Shown in pieces: positions 1 through 4,300 of a stretch of 5,184 nt of DNA (its first letter is position 1; every line of letters begins with the position of its first letter). The notes beneath the pieces were generated by a model. That model saw nothing but the letters and a program-made list of their open reading frames with translations, was not told the origin of the DNA and did not search any database. A program made the translations under genes and the position numbers. The stretch is from Calditrichota bacterium (GTDB lineage: Bacteria > Electryoneota > RPQS01), in NCBI GenBank assembly GCA_020057985.1, contig JAGVEU010000296.1:1-5184 (forward strand), read 5' to 3'.

Positions 1-1288
1 ATTCGATCGAACTGCCGTTCACACGGGAAGTCAGCTTCCATTCTTCATCCCGCTCCACGGCGCGCATGAAGGCGTTATTGAGGCGCACGGAGTTATTGGA
101 ATTCTGGCCGGAGACCGTTTGATAGGCCTTGTGATTCCAATCGGTGTCGTAGGTCTCGAACTTGAGAGCGGTGATTCCCTGCGAAGCAAGTTGCAGCGCG
201 CGTTGAATGTAGGCTTCGGGGATCATGGCCTGACGAGCCGCACGAATTGCTTTGCGCAGGTTGTCGTTCAGGTGAGGATCAAGACGGTGTTTGCTGTCGA
301 GGGCAGGGTTGTCGGTGGCCTTAAGAATGGCATTGAGATTTTTCTCGCAGAGTTTGGAGCCGGCCACAAGACTTGCCACTTTTTGCTCCTCCACGACCTT
401 CCAGTTGATAAACTCTTCAATGTCAGGATGGTCAATGTCGAGGCAGACCATTTTGGCCGCACGGCGCGTGGTTCCGCCGGACTTGATGGCACCCGCCGCG
501 CGGTCACCGATGCGCAAGAAACTCATGAGTCCCGAACTGACGCCACCGCCGCTGAGCAGTTCGCTCTCGCCGCGAATTTTGGAGAAATTGGTGCCGGTGC
601 CTGAGCCGTACTTAAACAGTCTGGCCTCGCGCACCCAGAGATCCATGATGCCGCCTTCATTCACCAGATCATCTTCGACGGACTGAATGAAACAGGCGTG
701 GGGTTGAGGACGCTGATAGGCGCTGTTAGAATGCTCCAATTCGCCGGATGCGGGATTGACGAAGTAGTGACCCTGTGGTTGACCTTGAATGGCATAGGCC
801 CAATGCAGTCCGGTATTAAACCACTGCGGGCTATTGGGAGCAGCCATTTGATTGGCGAGCATAAAGCGCATTTCATCGAAATAGACTTTGGCATCCTGCT
901 CGCTATCGAAATAGCCGTTTTTCCATCCCCAATAGGTCCAGCAACCGGCCAGACGGCGAAAAACCTGTCGGCTGTCGCGTTCGCCGCCAAATCGGCTGTC
1001 ATCGGGCAGTTTGTCGAGGACTTCCCAATCCGGTTCCTGACGGCGCAACCATTCGGGAACTCCTTCCTCCCAAACTGGCCGAGTGGCAGCGGGTACACCC
1101 GCTTTGCGGAGGTATTTTTGCGCGAGGACATCAACCGCCACTTGAGACCAGAAATCGGGAGCCATGATTTCACGGCCCTCGAAGAGCACTTTCCCGTCAG
1201 GCCCCGTCAAACGTGAGGTCCAAGGGATAAACTTCATATCCTCAAATACTTCGGGGTAGTCTCGAGTGAAACGACGTTCAAATTTCAA
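1..1288 (-). CDS. nrdJ: Vitamin B12-dependent (class II) ribonucleotide reductase, N-terminal part, cut by the window edge
   Basis: Reduces ribonucleotides to deoxyribonucleotides with adenosylcobalamin as radical source; acts in the cytoplasm and needs no oxygen. The 429 visible codons form one unbroken frame. N-terminal segment with QVAVDVLAQKYLRKAGVP (residues 49-66); the NrdJ signature PNSPQWFNTGL (151-161); QPHACFIQSVEDD with Cys199, which by family knowledge is probably one of the substrate-reducing pair; GSGTGTNFSKIRGE (from 228); SGGTTRRAAKMVC (270-282); and QNSNNSVR (395-402). The glycyl/thiyl-type active-site loop (NPCSE in this family) would lie beyond the left edge, so catalytic completeness cannot be judged. 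Start: a TTG at 1286-1288, chosen because a GGGAG ribosome site (1296-1300) lies 7 nt upstream and because the residues before the next ATG (codon 18) look like the family N-terminus (KFERRFTRDYP). Family members are usually 700-1000 residues or more, so roughly half or less is visible. It is transcribed divergently from the ribosomal operon. Confidence 0.96.
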   Translation of the reverse strand, partial: MKFERRFTRDYPEVFEDMKFIPWTSRLTGPDGKVLFEGREIMAPDFWSQVAVDVLAQKYLRKAGVPAATRPVWEEGVPEWLRRQEPDWEVLDKLPDDSRFGGERDSRQVFRRLAGCWTYWGWKNGYFDSEQDAKVYFDEMRFMLANQMAAPNSPQWFNTGLHWAYAIQGQPQGHYFVNPASGELEHSNSAYQRPQPHACFIQSVEDDLVNEGGIMDLWVREARLFKYGSGTGTNFSKIRGESELLSGGGVSSGLMSFLRIGDRAAGAIKSGGTTRRAAKMVCLDIDHPDIEEFINWKVVEEQKVASLVAGSKLCEKNLNAILKATDNPALDSKHRLDPHLNDNLRKAIRAARQAMIPEAYIQRALQLASQGITALKFETYDTDWNHKAYQTVSGQNSNNSVRLNNAFMRAVERDEEWKLTSRVNGSSIE

Positions 1289-1527
1289 GTGTATTCTCCC
1301 TTTATTTTCGTGAGTCAGCAGGCGACTCTTGGTTTGTTGTCATGCAGGTTGTGGCGAAAGGCAAGGTTTGGATTCATTTCTGGAGAGAGAAGTGCCTCCA
1401 TGCGCAACTTCCCCTCCGAGGTTGAGCAAGTACAATGGGTTAGCAATATTAAGCGCAGCCTCTTCGAGCCACAGGATTATGAGGTCAACTCGTCGGCGAC
1501 CACAAGATGTAGTGTCCGAGCCCTTGG
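1289..1527 (-). other. Long nrdJ 5' leader with stem-loops and a weak B12-box-like segment
   Basis: If the promoter at 1534-1562 is correct, the nrdJ mRNA has an untranslated leader of about 240 nt. It contains an 11-bp stem with one bulge (arms 1407-1417 and 1382-1393) and a 5-bp GAGTC/GACTC stem at 1312-1328, just upstream of the ribosome site. The segment AAACCAAGAGTCGCCTGC (minus strand, 1318-1335) loosely resembles the cobalamin-riboswitch B12 box (AGCCAGGAGACCTGCC), with one extra base and several mismatches. I could not assemble the rest of the riboswitch core (CCACTG, GGGAAGG), so this is a structured leader, not a demonstrated riboswitch. No convincing small gene is present on either strand. 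Confidence 0.35.
1296..1300 (-). promoter_or_regulatory. Ribosome binding site that supports a TTG start for nrdJ
   Basis: GGGAG on the minus strand, 7 nt before the TTG codon. No ATG or GTG in this frame lies closer to it, and the first in-frame ATG is 17 codons further in with no comparable purine tract at the right distance. This site is the main reason for choosing TTG. Confidence 0.7.
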
Positions 1528-1533
1528 GCGGAT

Positions 1534-1562
1534 AATATAGTGCACTCAATTTTCCAAAGCAA
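1534..1562 (-). promoter_or_regulatory. Putative nrdJ promoter with NrdR-like half sites
   Basis: On the minus strand, -35 TTGCTT (1557-1562), a 17-bp spacer and -10 TATATT (1534-1539). Two segments match the conserved half of the NrdR box (aCACwATAT): CACTATAT on the minus strand (1535-1542), over the -10, and CACAATAT on the plus strand (1564-1571), at and just upstream of the -35. The second half of each box is poor and the centre-to-centre spacing is about 35 bp rather than the 31-32 bp I recall for tandem NrdR boxes. Promoter placement is moderate and operator assignment weak. Confidence 0.4.
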
Positions 1563-1634
1563 GCACAATATCAAGAATCTTCAAAATGATAATCTTCTTT
1601 GCTATTTGCGTAAAAACAGTAGGTTGGGATTTCT

Positions 1635-1662
1635 TGGACATGCTTAGCCTTTGTTATATAAT
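1635..1662 (+). promoter_or_regulatory. Distal promoter upstream of the ribosomal operon
   Basis: TGGACA (1635-1640), a 16-bp spacer and a perfect TATAAT (1657-1662). The predicted start is near 1669, about 250 nt before rpsR, in AT-rich DNA back to back with the nrdJ promoter. Its transcript would run through the hairpin at 1759-1797 and then through the proximal promoter. Confidence 0.6.
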
Positions 1663-1758
1663 GAGTTAGTTACTGCACAAGCTCCGTGCCGTGATAAAGT
1701 GAGAGAAATGCTCGGCTTGGGCGGAAGTATGTTCGTAGTTTCACAATCTGTTCATACT

Positions 1759-1797
1759 GGCACCTCTGTTGCAGAGGCCTCCGATCCCGCAAGTGCC
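1759..1797 (+). other. Two-level stem-loop in the distal leader of the ribosomal operon
   Basis: The stretch 1670-1836 has no gene. It holds an inner hairpin CCTCT/AGAGG (1763-1767 and 1773-1777) enclosed by GGCAC/GTGCC (1759-1763 and 1793-1797); the two outer and inner stems share base 1763, so they compete at the edge. Inside the outer loop lies TCCGATCCC (1780-1788), which recurs exactly in the proximal leader at 1888-1896. No T-tract follows, so it is not an obvious terminator, and I see no tRNA T-loop. Confidence 0.35.
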
Positions 1798-1836
1798 TCC
1801 TTTTGACTACAGGAATGAGAAGTCGTGAATGAGTGC

Positions 1837-1865
1837 TTGACAAACTGAGCGGAAAGTGGTATATT
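1837..1865 (+). promoter_or_regulatory. Proximal strong promoter for rpsR-rpmB-rpmG
   Basis: Perfect -35 TTGACA (1837-1842), a 17-bp spacer and -10 TATATT (1860-1865). The predicted start is near 1872, giving a leader of about 49 nt. The same -35/-10 pair at the same spacing precedes the abiE operon, so it is a good guide to this organism's housekeeping promoter. Confidence 0.8.
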
Positions 1866-1875
1866 CTGAGCCTTT

Positions 1876-1902
1876 GTTTAGTGGGGGTCCGATCCCCTTA
1901 AC
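1876..1902 (+). promoter_or_regulatory. rpsR leader hairpin presenting CCG in its loop
   Basis: GGGG (1884-1887) pairs with CCCC (1894-1897) around the loop TCCGAT, and a weaker lower stem (1876-1881 with 1898-1902) can extend it. The hairpin sits between the predicted start and the rpsR ATG. Known S6:S18 autoregulatory mRNA elements expose a CCG trinucleotide that mimics 16S rRNA helix 22. The resemblance is suggestive only: the full motif was not verified, and bS6 is not encoded here. Confidence 0.35.
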
Positions 1903-1920
1903 CCAAGACCCTCTTTTGTT

Positions 1921-2199
1921 ATGGCTTATTTTAAGAAACCAAAACGCACAGAATCTACACGACCGCGGGTTCGCTATACCGGACCACGCAAGCCCTCATA
2001 TCTTGAGGAGCACCAGATTGCCTACGTGGACTACAAGGATGTCAAGGTCTTGCAGCGATTTACTTCGCCGCAGGGACGCATTCTTCCTCGGCGAGTCACG
2101 CGACTGACCAATATCCAGCAGCACGCCGTTACTGCAGCCATCAAACGCGCGCGGCATTTGGCTCTGATCCCTTACGTCACCGATCAGGAGGCTTACTGA
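1921..2199 (+). CDS. rpsR: Small ribosomal subunit protein bS18, cysteine-free type
   Basis: Structural protein of the 30S platform that binds 16S rRNA together with bS6. The 92 residues carry the family core YVDYKDVKVLQRF (about 34-46), GRILPRRVT (52-60) and AIKRARHLALIPYV (73-86). The protein contains no cysteine, so the zinc-binding ribbon seen in many bS18 proteins is absent. The segment RLTNIQQHAV resembles, from memory, the cysteine-free paralogue of actinobacteria more than the usual TGTSAKYQRKL form. The N-terminal tail is basic and a little longer than the E. coli protein (75 residues). Start: the ATG at 1921 gives MAYFKKPKR; no Shine-Dalgarno motif is visible before it (CTCTTTTGTT), unlike the next two genes. 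Its TGA overlaps the rpmB ATG by one base, which implies translational coupling. Confidence 0.96.
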   Translation: MAYFKKPKRTESTRPRVRYTGPRKPSYLEEHQIAYVDYKDVKVLQRFTSPQGRILPRRVTRLTNIQQHAVTAAIKRARHLALIPYVTDQEAY

Positions 2200-2441
2200 T
2201 GTCACGAGTTTGTCCGATTACGGGTCGCGGACGGCACAAGGCTCACAGCGTTAGTCATGCGAATAATAAGACGCGCCGTTGGCAATATCCCAATTTGCGC
2301 AATAAGCGGATTTTCGATCCTGACAGTGGACAATGGGTCTGCCTTCGAGTCAGCGCGCGCGGAATCAAGACGATCATGAAGAACGGTTTGCCCAAGGAAT
2401 TGCGGGCCGAAGTCAAAGCGGTAGCGAAGGCAGGAGTCTGA
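2199..2441 (+). CDS. rpmB: Large ribosomal subunit protein bL28, zinc-ribbon-less type
   Basis: Structural protein of the 50S subunit that contacts 23S rRNA near the E site. The 80 residues begin [11 protein letters not shown], continue with the family marks [10 protein letters not shown] (19-28) and PNLRNKRIF (31-39), and end with [11 protein letters not shown] (49-59). It has only two cysteines (Cys5 and Cys48) rather than the two CXXC pairs of the zinc-binding form; in this respect it resembles the E. coli protein. A strong AGGAGG (about 2186-2191, inside the end of rpsR) precedes the ATG, and the one-base TGATG overlap with rpsR suggests re-initiation. Only a single base separates its TGA from the rpmG ATG. 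Confidence 0.96.
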   Translation: MSRVCPITGRGRHKAHSVSHANNKTRRWQYPNLRNKRIFDPDSGQWVCLRVSARGIKTIMKNGLPKELRAEVKAVAKAGV

Positions 2442-2442
2442 G

Positions 2443-2628
2443 ATGGCCAAGAAATCAAAAGAGGGACGCATCATTGTGATTCTTGAGTGCACGGAAGCCC
2501 GCAAGGAGGGCAAGACTCCGTCGCGCTACAACACCATGAAGAACCGCCGCAATGATCCTGAGCGTCTCGAACTGAAGAAGTATAACCCGTTCCTCAAGCG
2601 CTACACGATTCATCGCGAAGTGCGCTGA
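2443..2628 (+). CDS. rpmG: Large ribosomal subunit protein bL33, zinc-ribbon-less type
   Basis: Small basic protein of the 50S subunit near the E site. The 61 residues show the family order [12 protein letters not shown] (9-20), [11 protein letters not shown] (27-37), [18 protein letters not shown] (42-59). The single Cys16 and the sequence KKYNP, in place of KKYCP, show that the CXXC pairs of zinc-binding bL33 are missing. An AGGAG lies shortly upstream, inside the end of rpmB. It is the last gene of the operon, with the terminator starting 22 nt after its stop codon. The bL28-bL33 pairing is very common in bacteria; having bS18 in front instead of in an rpsF-ssb-rplI cluster is less usual. 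Confidence 0.95.
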   Translation: MAKKSKEGRIIVILECTEARKEGKTPSRYNTMKNRRNDPERLELKKYNPFLKRYTIHREVR

Positions 2629-2650
2629 GCAGTTCACAGAGAAGTTTTCA

Positions 2651-2682
2651 AGCCCCGAGTCGTTTCGATTCGGGGCTTTTTT
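2651..2682 (+). terminator. Intrinsic terminator of the rpsR-rpmB-rpmG operon
   Basis: Stem arms 2651-2662 and 2666-2677 (AGCCCCGAGTCG against CGATTCGGGGCT, one G-T pair) with a TTT loop, followed by a run of six T (2677-2682). This is a textbook rho-independent terminator. Confidence 0.93.
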
Positions 2683-2703
2683 ATGAGCGCTCGTCTGCTG
2701 CGA

Positions 2704-2725
2704 TGTCGGCTGCTTGCAGCCGACA
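2704..2725. repeat. Short hairpin repeat, copy 1
   Basis: A 10-bp perfect stem, TGTCGGCTGC (2704-2713) against GCAGCCGACA (2716-2725), with a TT loop. The right half, TGCTTGCAGCCGAC, recurs exactly at 3092-3105 in a second hairpin. No T-tract follows. It looks like a REP-type dispersed palindrome. Confidence 0.7.
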
Positions 2726-2750
2726 CGGTCCGAGCTTTGTCAACAGTCTG

Positions 2751-2774
2751 GGGGCGGTCAGCAATGACCGCCTC
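2751..2774. repeat. Hairpin with GCAA tetraloop
   Basis: An 8-bp perfect stem, GGCGGTCA (2753-2760) against TGACCGCC (2765-2772), extendable by a G-T and a G-C pair, closed by GCAA, a stable GNRA tetraloop on the plus-strand RNA. The T-rich but interrupted stretch that follows (TCGTTTCTTTTCC) means it could act as a weak second terminator. Confidence 0.6.
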
Positions 2775-2844
2775 GTTTCTTTTCCAGCATTTTCGCACTC
2801 TTTGTCTGAGTATGCCTCTCTAACACACATAAAAGACGAGTAGG

Positions 2845-2888
2845 TACAGAACGATTTTCTGTAAGTGCCCGTCTGTCGGGCACTTGCA
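2845..2888. repeat. Two overlapping, mutually exclusive hairpins
   Basis: TACAGAA (2845-2851) can pair with TTCTGTA (2857-2863). The 3' arm of that hairpin overlaps the 5' arm of a stronger one, a 9-bp AAGTGCCCG (2863-2871) against CGGGCACTT (2877-2885), extendable to 2860-2888 with one G-T pair. An outer GGTACA (2843-2848) / TGTACC (2898-2903) pairing is also possible. The arrangement could switch if transcribed, but I see no associated gene. Confidence 0.45.
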
Positions 2889-2933
2889 TGTGAACTTTGT
2901 ACCGCATAATATTTCTTGAAGAAGAATCTCCTG

Positions 2934-2962
2934 TTGACAATCAGCAAAAAAAGTGATAGAAT
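2934..2962 (+). promoter_or_regulatory. Strong promoter with no gene behind it
   Basis: Perfect -35 TTGACA (2934-2939), a 17-bp spacer and -10 TAGAAT (2957-2962, one base off consensus). The predicted start is near 2969. No plus-strand reading frame of convincing size follows before the abiE promoter at 3603; the best is a 19-codon frame from 3004. It could drive a small RNA that includes the hairpin at 3085-3105 and the long foldback repeat, or be the remnant of a lost gene. Confidence 0.55.
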
Positions 2963-3084
2963 ATAGTGAACGGTCAAGGCTTCCCGAATCTCGCGCGCGG
3001 GGTATGACCTTCCTTCCGATTCTCCCTCATCGCCCCTCCCCTGATTCCTGCTTGCTGTCTTGACGTAGTAGCGCCGTTCGCGGT

Positions 3085-3105
3085 GTCGGCCTGCTTGCAG
3101 CCGAC
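3085..3105. repeat. Short hairpin repeat, copy 2
   Basis: GTCGG and CTGC (3085-3089, 3091-3094) pair with GCAG and CCGAC (3097-3100, 3101-3105) around a TT loop, with one bulged C at 3090. It shares TGCTTGCAGCCGAC with the copy at 2704-2725, about 380 bp upstream and in the same orientation, and differs by the single inserted C. Confidence 0.65.
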
Positions 3106-3112
3106 CCGTGAC

Positions 3113-3390
3113 TTATACTCTTTCTCAAAAGTAATCCGCCATTGAGCAGGTCTGCTTGACTCATTGTAGGTTCTCTTGACCGCCGAGCAGGGTTAAGGTC
3201 CTCCGCAACCCTGCCGAAATCTTGCGCTTTCAAACTCAGATTCCGATCTGCTTGCGAGCGATTAAGTTCCCATGATGCTGAAATTGCTCGAGTTGCGGTC
3301 TCAGATTTCGGCAGGGTTGCGGAGGACCTTAACCCTGCTCGGCGGCCAAAGACTGCTCATTGGCGGATTATTTTCGGGAAACAGTATATA
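3113..3390. repeat. Long foldback (inverted-repeat) element with a 43-bp perfect core
   Basis: Bases 3180-3222 are the exact reverse complement of 3303-3345. Outside this core the similarity continues: 3132-3149 matches 3353-3370 with one mismatch, and about 3113-3131 resembles 3371-3390. The left arm holds about 24 bp (around 3150-3173) that the right arm lacks, so the arms are near 110 and 87 nt around an unrelated 80-bp spacer (3223-3302). Each core arm is itself a hairpin, GCAGGGTT/AACCCTGC. The element has no transposase and I see no clear target-site duplication. It may be a MITE-like element, or two opposed copies of a genome-specific repeat. Confidence 0.85.
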
Positions 3391-3420
3391 ATGGAGCTTT
3401 ATATCCTCGAGATTTGTCAG

Positions 3421-3450
3421 AGTGGGAGTGGTGTACATGCTCTCACTTTT
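3421..3450. repeat. Hairpin followed by four T
   Basis: AGTGGGAG (3421-3428) against CTCTCACT (3440-3447), 8 bp with one wobble, an 11-nt loop and TTTT at 3447-3450. It could stop transcription coming from the orphan promoter at 2934-2962 before the abiE operon, but the stem is weak. Confidence 0.4.
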
Positions 3451-3459
3451 AGTTGATCT

Positions 3460-3505
3460 CTGTTGCTGAACCTTCTTGTATATATACAAGAAGGCTCAGC
3501 AACAG
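3460..3505. repeat. Large palindrome 1 upstream of abiE
   Basis: A 46-bp palindrome: arms 3460-3482 and 3483-3505 are reverse complements with a single mismatch (3470 against 3495). The arms start CTGTTGCTGA and the centre is TTGTATATATACAA. There is no unpaired loop beyond the minimum, so the DNA could extrude as a cruciform and a transcript could form a stem of about 20 bp. No T-tract follows. Confidence 0.9.
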
Positions 3506-3528
3506 TAACAGTCTAACTCTTAGTTGTG

Positions 3529-3558
3529 TGTCGCATTAGTATATATACTAATGCGACA
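3529..3558. repeat. Large palindrome 2 upstream of abiE
   Basis: A perfect 30-bp palindrome, arms TGTCGCATTAGTATA and its reverse complement, centred at 3543/3544. Its ten central bases GTATATATAC are identical to the centre of palindrome 1, while the outer arms are unrelated. Confidence 0.92.
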
Positions 3559-3570
3559 GTCCTACCGTGT

Positions 3571-3583
3571 CCCTCTTGTATAT
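3571..3583 (+). repeat. Half copy of palindrome 1
   Basis: CCCTCTTGTATAT matches CCTTCTTGTATAT at 3471-3483 at 12 of 13 bases, exactly 100 bp downstream. The matching second arm is missing; CTTAAG follows instead. It ends 19 bp before the abiE -35 box. Confidence 0.55.
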
Positions 3584-3602
3584 CTTAAGTTGCTTTTTTT
3601 AC

Positions 3603-3631
3603 TTGACATAGACATAATAAATGCATATATT
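3603..3631 (+). promoter_or_regulatory. abiE operon promoter
   Basis: Perfect -35 TTGACA (3603-3608), a 17-bp spacer and -10 TATATT (3626-3631), the same elements and spacing as the proximal rpsR promoter. The predicted start is near 3638, giving a leader of about 48 nt before abiEi. Confidence 0.8.
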
Positions 3632-3632
3632 T

Positions 3633-3659
3633 TACCTCATGAGACTGGAAACTGAGGTA
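3633..3659. promoter_or_regulatory. Candidate AbiEi operator at the abiE transcription start
   Basis: A perfect 7+7 inverted repeat, TACCTCA (3633-3639) and TGAGGTA (3653-3659), separated by 13 bp. It starts one base after the -10 box and spans the predicted start, a position where a bound repressor would block transcription. Characterised AbiEi proteins repress their own operon through inverted repeats in the promoter. The sequence itself has not been compared with known operators. Confidence 0.5.
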
Positions 3660-3685
3660 CTTTTTATACACAACACAATCGGACA

Positions 3686-4300
3686 ATGCGCAAACGATAC
3701 TCAGAAAATACTGCTAAAGCACGATCTCTCTTTGAGAAACATCACGGCTTTATTAGAACACGGGATGCACTTAAGAACGGCATTTACCCACGGACCTTAT
3801 ACAGAATGCGAGATTCAGGCCTAATCGAACAAGTAGCTCGAGGCATCTATAGACTCAAAGGTAATCCTCAAGCTATTGATGTTGATTTCGGAACTCTCGC
3901 GCTGAAAGTCCCTACAGGTGTCGTGTGCCTCATCACAGCCCTTTATTACCACGGAATGACGACTCAGATTCCTCGATTCATTGACATGGCAATAGAGCGA
4001 AACACGAAGCCACCGCGAATTGATTATCCGCCAGTCCGATTTTATCGCCTCTCGAAACACCTCTTCAACGTAGGAGTTGAGACAAAGGAGATTGGCGGTG
4101 TGAAAATTCGCATCTATGATCCAGAGAAGACTCTAATTGACTGCTTCCGCTATCGGAGGAGAATCGGGATAGATGTTGTCATCGAAGCTCTGAAGGCATA
4201 CCGCTCGCAAAAGCATATTGACGTGGCCCAACTGCTCAAATACGCGCGTGTATTCAGAATCGAAGACACACTTAACCCCTATCTGGAGTCCATCCTATGA
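3686..4300 (+). CDS. abiEi: AbiEi-type antitoxin and transcriptional repressor of a type IV toxin-antitoxin system
   Basis: Antitoxin of the AbiE abortive-infection system. It counters AbiEii without a stable protein-protein complex and represses its own operon by binding DNA. The 204 residues have the expected two-part build. An N-terminal winged helix-turn-helix covers about 10-57, with SLFEKHHGFIRTRDAL (14-29), GIYPRTLYRMRDSGLI (32-47) and the closing ARGIYRL (51-57). The C-terminal antitoxin domain follows, with KVPTGVVCLITALYYHGM (74-91) and YDPEKTLIDCFRYR (144-157). Length is typical. Start: the ATG at 3686 is the first start after an in-frame stop (3653-3655), and the frame gives the family N-terminus; no Shine-Dalgarno motif is seen. 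A shifted frame opening at 3621 was dismissed because it has no such features. The stop overlaps the abiEii start in ATGA, implying coupled translation. Confidence 0.92.
   Translation: MRKRYSENTAKARSLFEKHHGFIRTRDALKNGIYPRTLYRMRDSGLIEQVARGIYRLKGNPQAIDVDFGTLALKVPTGVVCLITALYYHGMTTQIPRFIDMAIERNTKPPRIDYPPVRFYRLSKHLFNVGVETKEIGGVKIRIYDPEKTLIDCFRYRRRIGIDVVIEALKAYRSQKHIDVAQLLKYARVFRIEDTLNPYLESIL

Noticed and set aside
119..1216. Plus-strand and shifted minus-strand reading frames inside the first 1.2 kb
   Set aside because: They are shadows of nrdJ. The minus-strand frame ending at the left edge gives a continuous, recognisable class II reductase.
1289..1549. Short frames of 68-83 codons in the nrdJ leader on both strands
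   Set aside because: No ribosome site, no recognisable family, and overlap with a structured leader.
1759..1797. tRNA-like fold from the CCTCT/AGAGG hairpin
   Set aside because: There is no matching acceptor, D or T arm and the loop does not fit an anticodon loop with U33.
2681..2977. 98-codon minus-strand frame between the terminator and the orphan promoter
   Set aside because: Its sequence is largely translation of the hairpin repeats and it has no family features; it would also read through several palindromes.
3027..3489. Minus-strand frames of 62-68 codons across the foldback element
   Set aside because: They are made of repeat arms, lack ribosome sites and show no protein family.
3460..3558. 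Intrinsic terminators, dif/Xer sites or hairpin telomere sites
   Set aside because: No T-tract follows either palindrome. The resemblance of palindrome 2 to a dif site (CGCAT, central TA-rich six bases) does not extend to the XerD half. TAGTATA at its centre recalls Borrelia telomeres, but the box order and spacing differ.
2690..3600. CRISPR array or tRNA/rRNA gene in the intergenic region
   Set aside because: The repeats are inverted and few, with no regular spacer pattern, and no tRNA T-loop or rRNA signature was seen.
3621..3824. 67-codon plus-strand frame overlapping the start of abiEi
   Set aside because: It is out of frame with abiEi and its sequence has no family match, whereas the abiEi frame gives the complete winged-helix N-terminus.
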